Source: Aquiluna sp. (GTDB lineage Bacteria; Actinomycetota; Actinomycetes; Actinomycetales; Microbacteriaceae). From it: a stretch of 64,000 nt of DNA. The DNA is taken from assembly GCA_029241985.1 (NCBI GenBank), contig JAQWUU010000004.1, forward strand, positions 1-64,000, in the 5' to 3' direction. Each line of letters starts with the position of its first letter. Within the stretch, counting starts at the first letter, position 1. The translations under genes were made by a program, and so were the position numbers. Under the pieces are notes generated by a model, which was given only the letters and a program-made list of their open reading frames with translations, was not told where the DNA came from and searched no databases. This document shows positions 35,817 to 44,062 of this stretch, in pieces.

Positions 35817-36763
35817 GCGTGCAGGTCGGAGTTCAGGCTCACTCCGACTCCTTCTCGAGATATTGCCTCTACAGCTCCGGTTTGAGAGTTTCTCCTGAAA
35901 AGTAACCCTGGGAGACCGCTTAGCTCTGCAGCCTTCACGCTCTCTGACCTGCCTTCGACTATCAAGGTCACCTTCGTTCCGGCAGTCACATAAAGTCCCG
36001 CTTCGACAACCGAGTCATCACCGATAGAAATTCCAATTCCGGAATTTGCCCCCAGCAACGCTCGCTCGCCAATTGAGACCCGGTGGTTTCCACCTCCTGA
36101 GAGTGTTCCCATGATTGATGCTCCACCACCGATGTCCGATCCATCCCCGACAACAACACCCTGTGAGATACGACCTTCAACCATTGATGACCCCAGGGTG
36201 CCAGCATTAAAGTTCACGAATCCTTCGTGCATCACGGTTGTTCCCGGAGCCAAGTAGGCGCCGAGTCGGACTCGATTTGCATCGGCAATTCTCACTTTTT
36301 TTGGAACCACATAGTCAACCAAGCGTGGGAATTTATCGATGGAGTGCGCAACCACTCCATGATCTCTGAGTTCTAAGGTTCTAGATTCAAAATCCAAAAG
36401 CTCCATCACTCCAAAGTTAGTAAATGCCACAATCGGAAGATGCGGAATCAAGCCGTCGAGGTTTAGGGAATTTGGCTGAACCAGGAGGTGCGATAGCAGG
36501 TGAAGTCTGAGGTAGGCATCCTCGGTTGACTGAACCGGGCAGGACAAATCTATTTCACACCGGATAACTTCGAGGGTGAGGTTTCGGAGCTCATCCTTAC
36601 CAGCCTTTAGGTCCAGCTCCTTTGGGGGAAACCATTGCAAATCTGAGGCTGGAGCGTTTCCAAGCATCGGCTTTGGATACCAAACGTCCAGGATCACGCC
36701 GGCTTCAGTTTTACTGGCTAGTCCATGGCCCCAGGCTGTTTTGTTGGTCTGCTCTTCGCTCAT
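35813..36763 (-). CDS. dapD: 2,3,4,5-tetrahydropyridine-2,6-dicarboxylate N-succinyltransferase (actinobacterial type)
   Basis: This is a 316-residue trimeric left-handed beta-helix acyltransferase. The central region from about residue 150 to 260 shows hexapeptide repeats ([24 protein letters not shown], then [22 protein letters not shown]). The longer N-terminal domain matches the actinobacterial DapD class. It succinylates the diaminopimelate precursor in the lysine and cell-wall pathway; the desuccinylase dapE lies divergently next door. A -10 box TATTCT is seven bases before the ATG. Confidence 0.95.
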   Translation of the reverse strand: MSEEQTNKTAWGHGLASKTEAGVILDVWYPKPMLGNAPASDLQWFPPKELDLKAGKDELRNLTLEVIRCEIDLSCPVQSTEDAYLRLHLLSHLLVQPNSLNLDGLIPHLPIVAFTNFGVMELLDFESRTLELRDHGVVAHSIDKFPRLVDYVVPKKVRIADANRVRLGAYLAPGTTVMHEGFVNFNAGTLGSSMVEGRISQGVVVGDGSDIGGGASIMGTLSGGGNHRVSIGERALLGANSGIGISIGDDSVVEAGLYVTAGTKVTLIVEGRSESVKAAELSGLPGLLFRRNSQTGAVEAISREGVGVSLNSDLHA

Positions 36764-36770
36764 CAGACCA

Positions 36771-36776
36771 AGAATA
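36771..36776 (-). promoter_or_regulatory. Predicted -10 box of leaderless dapD transcript
   Basis: TATTCT on the minus strand ends seven bases before the dapD ATG, inside a 30-bp divergent gap that also holds the dapE -10. Confidence 0.5.
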
Positions 36777-36780
36777 CAGG

Positions 36781-36786
36781 TAGCCT
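36781..36786 (+). promoter_or_regulatory. Predicted -10 box of leaderless dapE transcript
   Basis: TAGCCT on the plus strand ends seven bases before the ATG at 36794, with no ribosome-binding site. It decides this start against a longer in-frame opening from 36725 that would overlap dapD. Confidence 0.5.
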
Positions 36787-36793
36787 AAATCTC

Positions 36794-37867
36794 ATGCCTA
36801 CGCTTGATATCACAAAGACCCTTGTTGAACTAACAATTGACATCTGCAACATCGAATCCGTCTCGTCAAATGAGAAGGCTCTTGCTGATGAAGTAGAGCG
36901 GGTCCTTGCGGGCGCTTCACACCTAAACGTGGTTCGCGATGGAAATGCACTGGTCGCAAGCACAAGCCTCGGACGGGATTCTAGGGTGCTAATTGCGGGA
37001 CATCTCGACACCGTCCCGGTCGCGGGAAACTTGCCAGCCGAGCTGCATCATTTTGAACGCGAGCAGGTAATTGTTGGCCGCGGGACTGTCGACATGAAAG
37101 GCGGCATAGCTGTCATGTTGAAGCTGGCCGTAGAAATAGTCGAACCAAAATTTGATGTCACTTGGATCTTCTATGACAACGAGGAAGTGGCAAGTGAACT
37201 AAACGGCCTTGGACGCCTCGCAAAAAACTACCCCAATTTAATCCAAGGAGAGTTTGCAGTTTTATGCGAACCGACAAGCGCACTGGTTGAGGGTGGATGC
37301 AATGGGACCTTGCGAGTTGAAGTTTCGACCAAAGGCGTAAAGGCCCACTCAGCAAGACCCTGGATGGGGCAAAATGCAATTCATGAGCTGCTGAAGCCGC
37401 TGGAAATCTTAAACAACTTCCAACCTGAGACCGTAAACGTTGACGGACTCGACTACCGAGAGAGCTTGAACGCGGTCTGGGTCACAGGAGGGATTGCGAC
37501 CAATGTAATCCCCGATAATGCTGTTCTCACAGTGAACTACCGATTCGCGCCGGATAAGACCGCGGCCGAAGCGATCGTCAAAATTGAAACGCTTTTTCAA
37601 GACTTCAATGTGAAGGTAACTGATCAGGCCGAGGGTGCTAGGCCGGGGCTTGATCGGGATGCCGCTATTCAGTTCCTTGCTGCCACAGGTGCAAAAGTTG
37701 GACCGAAGTACGGCTGGACCGATGTTGCAAGATTCTCGGCAATGGGTGTTCCGGCGGTAAATTATGGCCCCGGAGACCCTTCTCTTGCTCATGCTGACAA
37801 CGAAAATGTTCCGGTTGGCCACCTCTTTGATGTCGAGGCTGGGCTTCGTGGCTGGCTGACCCTGTAG
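36794..37867 (+). CDS. dapE: Succinyl-diaminopimelate desuccinylase
   Basis: This 357-residue M20-family metalloamidase has metal-binding IAGHLDTVPVAG (about residues 71-82) and GRGTVDMKGGIAVML, the catalytic Glu-Glu in FYDNEEV, and a dimerisation domain containing STKGVKAHSARPWMG. The C-terminal His of the second zinc site is in SLAHADNENV. Together with the divergent dapD it gives the succinylase branch of meso-diaminopimelate synthesis. Confidence 0.95.
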   Translation: MPTLDITKTLVELTIDICNIESVSSNEKALADEVERVLAGASHLNVVRDGNALVASTSLGRDSRVLIAGHLDTVPVAGNLPAELHHFEREQVIVGRGTVDMKGGIAVMLKLAVEIVEPKFDVTWIFYDNEEVASELNGLGRLAKNYPNLIQGEFAVLCEPTSALVEGGCNGTLRVEVSTKGVKAHSARPWMGQNAIHELLKPLEILNNFQPETVNVDGLDYRESLNAVWVTGGIATNVIPDNAVLTVNYRFAPDKTAAEAIVKIETLFQDFNVKVTDQAEGARPGLDRDAAIQFLAATGAKVGPKYGWTDVARFSAMGVPAVNYGPGDPSLAHADNENVPVGHLFDVEAGLRGWLTL

Positions 37868-37873
37868 ATAAGT

Positions 37874-37903
37874 TTGCCTTTAGAGCGTCATTTCTGGGAT
37901 AAT
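37874..37903 (+). promoter_or_regulatory. Predicted sigma-70-type promoter of the DUF3117 gene
   Basis: TTGCCT (37874-37879) and GATAAT (37898-37903) are separated by 18 bases. The expected start of transcription leaves a leader of about 30 bases carrying AAGGAG nine bases before the ATG, in contrast to the leaderless genes around it. Confidence 0.55.
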
Positions 37904-37939
37904 TGAGCCTTCTCATACAAATCCAAGGAGTCTAATCTC

Positions 37940-38113
37940 ATGGCAGCAATGAAGCCTCGCACCGGTGACGGACCTATGGAAGCAGAACGTGAGCCAAGAG
38001 GTCTAATAGTCTTGCGAGTTCCCTTGGAAGGCGGCGGCAGGCTTGTCGTGTCGGTAAATGATGCCGAAGCAAAAGAACTCCATGCGGTCCTAGAGGGCGT
38101 CGTTAAGAAGTAG
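37940..38113 (+). CDS. DUF3117-family small protein
   Basis: This 57-residue protein begins MAAMKPRTGDGP and contains RVPLEGGGRLVV, the near-invariant core of the actinobacterial DUF3117 family. Function is unknown. A strong promoter and the ribosome-binding site AAGGAG suggest high expression. It overlaps the convergent O-methyltransferase gene by 11 bases. Confidence 0.93.
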   Translation: MAAMKPRTGDGPMEAEREPRGLIVLRVPLEGGGRLVVSVNDAEAKELHAVLEGVVKK

Positions 38114-38744
38114 CTGCTGGCCTTCGTACCGCAATAAGTAACCCATCTCCAAGCATCGAGATGCTCGATGCAAACTCTTCAGAATCTTCAAATCCACTCA
38201 CTGCGTCTCGCATTGCTGAGGTCTCATCGTCTCTGAGAGCTGGATTCGGGACCCTGTCTCTAAAGAGTGCGTGAGCAATGACAATCGCTCCCGATGGCTT
38301 TACCAGAGAAGCTGCATGGGGAATGAGCGCTTCCAGGCTTAGGGGATCAACGTCTAGGAATACCATGTCGTAGGCGGCCTCGGTCATATTTGCCATTACC
38401 GCAGCCGCTTTTCCGGCAATAACCCTTGCCCTGCTTGCAGGAATCTGCGAATCCGTAAAATTCTTTCGAGCCTGATTCTGGTATTCCGGCTCGTCATCAA
38501 TTGTGGTTAGTGTGCTCGTTTCAGAAGCACTCAGCAGCCAAAGTGCCGAGACGCCAGCTCCTGTGCCGGCTTCAACTATGTTTTTTGCCGACAGCAGACC
38601 CGCGATGGCAGCTAAACCTGCTCCGGTTGCAGCTGTCACTGACTCTACGCCCAGTTCCTCGGCGCTTTTACGGGCATTTGCTATGTGTGCCGGTTCAGTG
38701 TTGAAGCTCTCGGCATATTTCCAGCTTGAAATTTTATCTATCAT
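38103..38744 (-). CDS. O-methyltransferase family protein
   Basis: This is a 213-residue SAM-dependent methyltransferase of the methyltransferase-3 (catechol-O-methyltransferase-like) type. The SAM motif is NIVEAGTGAGVSALWLLSA at about residues 55-73, with the acidic TTIDDEPEYQ strand and the metal-site-like MVFLDVDPLSLEALIPHAASLVKPSGAIVI. The substrate is unknown. The ATG at 38744 with ACAGG upstream gives the normal length; an upstream in-frame opening to 39014 is antisense to tatB and lacks family features. Confidence 0.88.
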   Translation of the reverse strand: MIDKISSWKYAESFNTEPAHIANARKSAEELGVESVTAATGAGLAAIAGLLSAKNIVEAGTGAGVSALWLLSASETSTLTTIDDEPEYQNQARKNFTDSQIPASRARVIAGKAAAVMANMTEAAYDMVFLDVDPLSLEALIPHAASLVKPSGAIVIAHALFRDRVPNPALRDDETSAMRDAVSGFEDSEEFASSISMLGDGLLIAVRRPAATS

Positions 38745-38809
38745 CCTGTGAGCAAGCTTAGGTCGCGATGTGTAAAAACCAAGGATTGGTTGGTTGTAAT
38801 ATCGAGAAC

Positions 38810-39163
38810 ATGTTTGGTTTAAGCGCCGAGAAGTTATTGCTCTTGGCTTTGCTGGCGGTCCTAATACTTGGGCCGGAACGCTTGCCATACTATGCAAAGC
38901 AACTGGGTGAATGGGCTCGCAAGGGCAAGCGCATGGTTGATAACGCCCAGGTTCAGATGAAGTCAGAGCTCGGCGATGGATTTGAAGACCTTGACTGGAA
39001 GAAGTTAGACCCAAGGCAATACGACCCTAGGCGAATCGTGCGGGATGCCCTCAAGGACGAAGCTAAGCGCCCGAACGCGGCTGAAACTCTGAACCGCGCA
39101 AAGCCGCCTCAGAAGCCTCTCGAATTTGGAGAGTCTGCGCCGGTCGACCTAGAAGCTACCTAA
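38810..39163 (+). CDS. tatB: Sec-independent protein translocase TatB
   Basis: This 117-residue protein has one N-terminal transmembrane helix (LSAEKLLLLALLAVLILGPERLP) with the Gly-Pro hinge, then an amphipathic helix YAKQLGEWARKGKRMV and a polar tail, the TatA/B layout. The long tail and the position next to mrp favour TatB. The ATG at 38810 puts the Phe-Gly start of the helix where it belongs; a longer frame from 38768 is rejected. The stop interlocks with the aldehyde dehydrogenase gene. Confidence 0.9.
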   Translation: MFGLSAEKLLLLALLAVLILGPERLPYYAKQLGEWARKGKRMVDNAQVQMKSELGDGFEDLDWKKLDPRQYDPRRIVRDALKDEAKRPNAAETLNRAKPPQKPLEFGESAPVDLEAT

Positions 39164-40635
39164 ACTCTTCCAATCAACTTGACCATCGTGGTCATAATTG
39201 GAGCCAGCTTCAAATACTGTTTTGCTCTGGTTGGCAGTTTGATCGGGAAGTTGTTGCTCACACCGATAGTTCGGGTTTCAGTGAACCTCAAGAGCCCTCC
39301 GGGTCCAGACCTTCGATCCATTCCAGATTGCTTCATTCCGCCCATTGGTGCAGCTACCGAGGCCATGCTGGCCCGATAGCCCTCGTTTATGTTCACTGAG
39401 CCAGACATCAGCCTTGATGCAAGCTTGAGGGCCTGTGATCGGTCACCTACAACTGAAGAGTTCAGGCCATATTCGGTGGCGTTAGCCAGTTCGACCGCTT
39501 GGTCAAGACCCTGGTAACCAACCAATGCAATCACGGGGCCAAAGACCTCTTTTTGTAAAATCTCGGCTCCGTGAGGCATGTCCGTGATTACTGTTGGCGC
39601 ATAGAAATTTGGTCCGATGTCCTTGAGGCGCTTTCCACCAACTAGGACCCTGGCTCCTTCGGCGACCGCTCTGTCGACAAACCCTGAAACCCTTTCCATT
39701 TGAGCCGAAGAGGTCAGTGCTCCTAGGTCGAAGTTGAATTCATTGGAAGTGCCTACCGTTAGCGACTCCACGCGGCGCTTCAACACGACTTGGAATCTAT
39801 CTAGGTCGTGCTGTGGAACATATAGTCGCTCGATGGCAACGCAAAGCTGCCCTGAGTTGCCAAAGGCTGCGCCAATTGCAGTTTCAGCCGCCTTTTCCAG
39901 GTCTGCACCGGGAAGTACAATCATCGGATTTTTCCCGCCTAACTCAAGTGAGTAGCCAATTAGTCTTGACGCGGCTCTTGTTGCGACGAGTCTTCCTGTG
40001 GCTGTGGAGCCAGTGAAAGCGACGTAATCGGCGTTGTCTGTAACCGCGTTCCCCACTTCAGCCGCATCGCCATGAACCACCTGCCAAATGTCTTCGGGGA
40101 TTCCAACAGCCACACAGAGATCTCTGGCCAGCTGAACGGTTTTGGCAGTTTGATTGTCTGCCTTCTGCACAACTGCGTTTCCTGCCATCAAAGCTGGAAT
40201 CACATCCATCATTGTCAGTGCAAGGGGGTAGTTCCAGGGAGTAATAATGCCCACCACCCCGACTGAAGCCTGTTCAGTGAATGCAGTCAGCATGAATGGA
40301 ACTCCAGCCCGGACACGCTTTCTCTTCATGAGCCCGTTAGTGGTTTTGGCGTAATAGGTGATTGCACCAAGTGCGCCGGTGACCTCTTCAAAAGCATGGG
40401 CTCTGGATTTTCCAGTTTCGCTTTGGAGCAGATCCATTAGCTCGTCCTGATTTGAAATCAGTGTGGTTGCAATTTTTGCAGCAATCCTCGCCCGCTGCTT
40501 GGCCGGCATGGCTTCCCACTGAGGCTGAGCCTGCCTTCCTCTCAGGAAGGTCAGGCCAACATCGGTTGCGCTATGGGACTGAATATCGTGAAGCTTCTCG
40601 CCGCTGAGTGGGTCGATTACGCTGATGGTTTTCAT
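39160..40635 (-). CDS. Succinate-semialdehyde dehydrogenase-type aldehyde dehydrogenase
   Basis: This 491-residue NAD(P)-dependent aldehyde dehydrogenase has the catalytic Glu in SLELGGKNPMIV (about residues 231-242) and the catalytic Cys in GNSGQLCVAIERLYV (about 264-278). TPWNYPLALTMMDVIPALMAGN is the cofactor-binding region. The nearest named class is succinic semialdehyde dehydrogenase (GabD2-like), but substrate choice is an inference. AGGA before the ATG is the ribosome-binding site. Eight bases separate it from mrp upstream. Confidence 0.88.
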   Translation of the reverse strand: MKTISVIDPLSGEKLHDIQSHSATDVGLTFLRGRQAQPQWEAMPAKQRARIAAKIATTLISNQDELMDLLQSETGKSRAHAFEEVTGALGAITYYAKTTNGLMKRKRVRAGVPFMLTAFTEQASVGVVGIITPWNYPLALTMMDVIPALMAGNAVVQKADNQTAKTVQLARDLCVAVGIPEDIWQVVHGDAAEVGNAVTDNADYVAFTGSTATGRLVATRAASRLIGYSLELGGKNPMIVLPGADLEKAAETAIGAAFGNSGQLCVAIERLYVPQHDLDRFQVVLKRRVESLTVGTSNEFNFDLGALTSSAQMERVSGFVDRAVAEGARVLVGGKRLKDIGPNFYAPTVITDMPHGAEILQKEVFGPVIALVGYQGLDQAVELANATEYGLNSSVVGDRSQALKLASRLMSGSVNINEGYRASMASVAAPMGGMKQSGMDRRSGPGGLLRFTETRTIGVSNNFPIKLPTRAKQYLKLAPIMTTMVKLIGRV

Positions 40636-40643
40636 GCTTGTTC

Positions 40644-41747
40644 CTAACTCGGAGTTATCTTTAAAGATTTCCCAGCAAGACCTCTGGGGGTAGCAATCAG
40701 TTTCCTTGCGATGCTAATGATTTCAACTGCGGCGGAATCTTCAGGGTTGCCAACAACTATCGGAAGAGCCCTGTCAGCTGATTCCCTGAGTTCTTGGCTG
40801 AGGGGAATCTTTCCTAAAACAAAAACCTCTGCACCACTTAATTCGCTTAAGCGCTTGGCAACTGCTTCGCCCCCACCTGAACCAAAGATTTCAATTGGTC
40901 CGTCCTTACTGGGAAGGTAGCTCATATTTTCAATCACGCCGAGCACGCTCTGGCCAGTTTGCAGACCAATTGCACCGGAGCGTTCGGCGACAATTGCGGC
41001 GGTGTGCTGAGGTGTGGTGACAACAAGAGTCTGGGCCTTTGGTAAAAGCTGCCCAAGACTGATTGCGACGTCTCCGGTCCCAGGGGGCAAGTCGACCAAC
41101 AGAAAGTCAAGGTCTCCCCAGAAGACATCAGTTAGAAACTGCTCAACGGCCCTGTGGAGCATGGGCCCTCGCCAAGCAACCGGTTGGTTGTCAGCCACAA
41201 AAAAGCCGATGGAAATTACCTTCACCTCATGTGAAATCGGCGGCAGCATCAGGTGGTCAACTTTCGTTGGCGTCTGATTAACACCCATGAGTTGCGGCAC
41301 TGAGTAACCAAAGATATCCGCATCGAGCAGACCTACTTTTTGCCCCTGAGCAGCCAGTGCCACGGCGAGGTTAACCGTCAGAGTTGATTTTCCGACACCG
41401 CCCTTGCCACTGGAAACGAATATGACCTTGGTGAGGTTGTCTTTTTCCACAAATGGGTTGAACTTGGGCGGCCTATCGCCGCGAAGCTTTTTAGTGAGCT
41501 CAGATCTTTCTTCTTGACTCATGGTTGTCATAACAACATTGACAGTTTTAAACTCTGCCGCCAGAGCTTGATTGACATCGCGTTCGATTGATTGTGCCGC
41601 CGGGCAACCGACAATCGTCAGTTTTATGACTACATTGACCGAGTCAGAGTCCTCTTGAACTTCGCCGACCATCCCCAGTTCAGTGATTGGCAGCCTGAGC
41701 TCCGGGTCTATAACGCTTGCAAGCGCAACTAGCGCACGAGAGGTCAT
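40644..41747 (-). CDS. mrp: Mrp/ApbC-type Fe-S cluster carrier ATPase
   Basis: This is a 367-residue protein. An N-terminal DUF59/MIP18 domain (residues 1-85) precedes a deviant Walker A P-loop GKGGVGKSTLTVNLAVALA (about 115-133), with DADIFGYSVPQLMGV and DLPPGTGDVAISL following. It should carry Fe-S clusters to target proteins. The CxxC pair that binds the bridging cluster in ApbC, expected just after ENMSY, is absent; the site reads YLPSKDGPIEIFGSGGG. The gene overlaps the DUF1003 gene by 4 bases. Confidence 0.93.
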   Translation of the reverse strand: MTSRALVALASVIDPELRLPITELGMVGEVQEDSDSVNVVIKLTIVGCPAAQSIERDVNQALAAEFKTVNVVMTTMSQEERSELTKKLRGDRPPKFNPFVEKDNLTKVIFVSSGKGGVGKSTLTVNLAVALAAQGQKVGLLDADIFGYSVPQLMGVNQTPTKVDHLMLPPISHEVKVISIGFFVADNQPVAWRGPMLHRAVEQFLTDVFWGDLDFLLVDLPPGTGDVAISLGQLLPKAQTLVVTTPQHTAAIVAERSGAIGLQTGQSVLGVIENMSYLPSKDGPIEIFGSGGGEAVAKRLSELSGAEVFVLGKIPLSQELRESADRALPIVVGNPEDSAAVEIISIARKLIATPRGLAGKSLKITPS

Positions 41748-42259
41748 TTGCTGGTTTTGCCCGGCTTCTGGTCATTGCGCAGCTCTTCCAGAAGATCCTT
41801 CATTGCACTCCTGATTTCGTCTCTAACGAAATCTCTTGTAGCCACCTCGTCCATTGAAAGAGCAAGTGCCGCCACTTCTCGTGCAAGGTACTCAGTGTCT
41901 GCCAGATTTCTCTCGGCGCGTTGACGATCCTGCTCAATTTTGACGCGATCACGGTCATCCTGGCGGTTCTGAGCTAGCAGAATCAAAGGCGCCGCATAAG
42001 AAGCCTGCAGCGACAAAATCAAAGTCAGCAGCGTGAAGTTGAGAGCTCTCGGGTCAAACTGAGACCCTGCCGAGGCAAGTGTGTTCCAGCTAAGCCAAAT
42101 GGCCACAAATACCGTCATCATGATTAGGAATGCGCCGGTTCCCATAGCCCTTGCGAACCGCTCTGAAACGCGTCCAACGGTCTCCTGCGAGATATTGGGC
42201 ATGCGGAATAATGGGCGCCTTGTCATTGGCTTTTCAAGTTCAGATTGATTTCTGGCCAT
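41744..42259 (-). CDS. DUF1003-family membrane protein
   Basis: This 171-residue protein has two hydrophobic helices, about residues 39-58 and 72-95, in the DUF1003 layout (SERFARAMGTGAFLIMMTVFVAIWLSWN, then FTLLTLILSLQASYAAPLILLAQNRQ). A charged, probably helical cytoplasmic tail RDRVKIEQDRQRAERNLAD follows. Function is unknown. It is bracketed by mrp and the MgtE-like gene, a conserved actinobacterial neighbourhood, and overlaps the latter's stop by one base. Confidence 0.9.
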   Translation of the reverse strand: MARNQSELEKPMTRRPLFRMPNISQETVGRVSERFARAMGTGAFLIMMTVFVAIWLSWNTLASAGSQFDPRALNFTLLTLILSLQASYAAPLILLAQNRQDDRDRVKIEQDRQRAERNLADTEYLAREVAALALSMDEVATRDFVRDEIRSAMKDLLEELRNDQKPGKTSK

Positions 42260-43500
42260 CAGTTGTCCTCCTCACTTCTCCAGTCGTCCGGCAACAGGTG
42301 GTCAAGCACGTCGTCAACGGTCACAACGCCAACCAAATGCTGCTGATCATCCGTAACCGGAAGTGCTACCAAGTCATAGGTGGCCAAGTCTCGGTGAATC
42401 TGAGCAATTGGAGTATCAAGTGCGATTGGCTGCTGCTCGGTGTCGAGAATAGAACCGAGTCTTTCGTGAGGTGGGTACCGCAGGAGTTTTTGGAAGTGAA
42501 CCACTCCGAGGTAGCGGCCCGTAGGGGCCTCATAAGGAGGAAGTGTCACAAACACCTGAGCCGCAAGAACCGGCTCCACCTCTTTGCGCCTAACCAGGGC
42601 CATAGCCTCTGCCACCGTTGTGTCCGCGGCGCAGATTATTGGCTCCGGGGTCATCATGCCGCCGGCGGTGTATGGCTCGTATTGCAGCAGTTGCCTGATG
42701 TCATTGGCCTCTCCTGCATCCATCAAATCGAGCAACGTCTCAGTTCTTTCAGCAGAAAGGTTGGCCATTAGGTCAGCGGCATCATCCGGGCCCATAAGGT
42801 CCAAAACTTCCGCCGCTCTTTCATCATCAAGGTCGTTAATGATCTCCAGTTGCTCCTCTTCGGGGAGCTCTTCAAGAAGATCCGCAAGCCTCTCGTCATC
42901 CAGTTCATCGGCAAGCGCAAGCATCCGCTTCTCTGGAAGGTCGAGCACGGCCGTAGCAAGGTCAGCCGGCCTCAGACCTGCCACCGCAGACAGCAACTGC
43001 TGTGCGTCTTGATCAGCAGGGTTCTCTTGGTTTTCAGCAACTTCATGCCACTGCACAAACATCGTCGGCCCCTTCGCAAAGGGAATGCCGGCAGTCTTTT
43101 TCTGCTTTCGAACAAACAGCTCAGATAGAACCCAGTCACCTCTGGTGCCCAGCTCGATTGCAAAATCTTCAACGCTTGCAAGTTGCTTTTCTTCTAGAAG
43201 CGTGACCTTGCGCCCAAGCATTTCAGCAATGGCCCTTACCTCCTGGCCTCGCATAGTGAAGCGACGTAAATCAATTAGACCATTGGTAATCAGTTGCCCT
43301 GGAGCAATTGCGGTGACACGGGCAATTGGAAGGAACACTCTTCTTCGGCCAGAGATTTCGATTATGAAGCCAGTTGCTCTTGGTGGGAGTGTCTTGCGGT
43401 AAGCCATCAGCACGTCAATAACCTTGCCAACCCGGTCGCCATGTGGGTCAAAGACACCGCAGCCTGCCAATCTGGCTACGAAGACTCTGGTTGCGCTCAT
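42259..43500 (-). CDS. Soluble MgtE-N/CBS domain protein with PRC-barrel
   Basis: This is a 413-residue protein with no transmembrane helix. A PRC-barrel-like N-terminus (residues 1-80, with two similar beta-rich halves) leads to an MgtE_N superhelix (about 185-280, with repeated ADELDDERLADLLEELPEEEQ-type acidic heptads) and then two CBS domains (about 285-405). It resembles the cytosolic Mg2+-sensing part of MgtE channels but lacks the pore, so it may be a magnesium or nucleotide sensor. The ATG at 43500 begins MSATRVFVARL; an upstream frame to 43602 is not conserved-looking. Confidence 0.88.
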   Translation of the reverse strand: MSATRVFVARLAGCGVFDPHGDRVGKVIDVLMAYRKTLPPRATGFIIEISGRRRVFLPIARVTAIAPGQLITNGLIDLRRFTMRGQEVRAIAEMLGRKVTLLEEKQLASVEDFAIELGTRGDWVLSELFVRKQKKTAGIPFAKGPTMFVQWHEVAENQENPADQDAQQLLSAVAGLRPADLATAVLDLPEKRMLALADELDDERLADLLEELPEEEQLEIINDLDDERAAEVLDLMGPDDAADLMANLSAERTETLLDLMDAGEANDIRQLLQYEPYTAGGMMTPEPIICAADTTVAEAMALVRRKEVEPVLAAQVFVTLPPYEAPTGRYLGVVHFQKLLRYPPHERLGSILDTEQQPIALDTPIAQIHRDLATYDLVALPVTDDQQHLVGVVTVDDVLDHLLPDDWRSEEDN

Positions 43501-43546
43501 AGAGATAACCTTATTGCGCCTCAACACATACTGAAAGGCTTGCCCG

Positions 43547-44062
43547 ATGTCTGATCCAAAAAATGCTAAACGCAGCAGAGGCCACACAACATCAATCCCC
43601 AAGGGGCACAGCCTTGGAGAGTTTAGAACTCACGGTGAGGCGACCGAGTTTGTTAATCGATTGGTTGCGGGGGAGTTCAAGGCAAACAAGATTTCAATCA
43701 TCGGTCATGACCTTGTTTTGGTTGAATCCGTCCGCACAAGACTCGGCTACGGCAGAGTCGCTCTTTCAGGTGCCATAACTGGCTTTTGGCTCGGATTGAT
43801 TTTTGCACTTTTGGTTGGCGCAGGAATTGAAACCAGCGCTGATGGAAGCATCAGCTACGCCCCCCAAGAATTCATAGCAGTTTTAGTTATGGCAGCAGGC
43901 GGTGGCATGCTGCTAAACATCCTGAGGTTCGTGGCAACCAAAAATAAGCGGGGGTTCATCAGCTCCCAGATGCCTGTTGCTGCCCGTTATGAAGTGATTG
44001 TGCCGGAGCAGGATGTAGTGGAAGCCAGAAAAGCGCTGAAACTAACCGGCACCGCCGAGTAA
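43547..44062 (+). CDS. General-stress-protein-like (GSP17M domain) membrane protein
   Basis: This 171-residue protein has an N-terminal soluble domain (SLGEFRTHGEATEFVNRLVAGEF, about residues 23-45, then KISIIGHDLVLVESV) like the general stress protein 17M domain. Two hydrophobic helices (about 72-92 and 105-126) and a short C-terminal domain ending in basic and acidic residues follow. In actinobacteria such genes lie beside the MgtE-like gene, as here, divergent across 46 bp. AAAGG eight bases before the ATG is the ribosome-binding site. Role unknown. It overlaps the aminopeptidase gene by 21 bases. Confidence 0.85.
   Translation: MSDPKNAKRSRGHTTSIPKGHSLGEFRTHGEATEFVNRLVAGEFKANKISIIGHDLVLVESVRTRLGYGRVALSGAITGFWLGLIFALLVGAGIETSADGSISYAPQEFIAVLVMAAGGGMLLNILRFVATKNKRGFISSQMPVAARYEVIVPEQDVVEARKALKLTGTAE

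Noticed and set aside
38745-39014. N-terminal extension of the O-methyltransferase
   Set aside because: The added 90 residues are antisense to tatB, Pro/Arg-rich and unlike the family; the start at 38744 has a ribosome-binding site.
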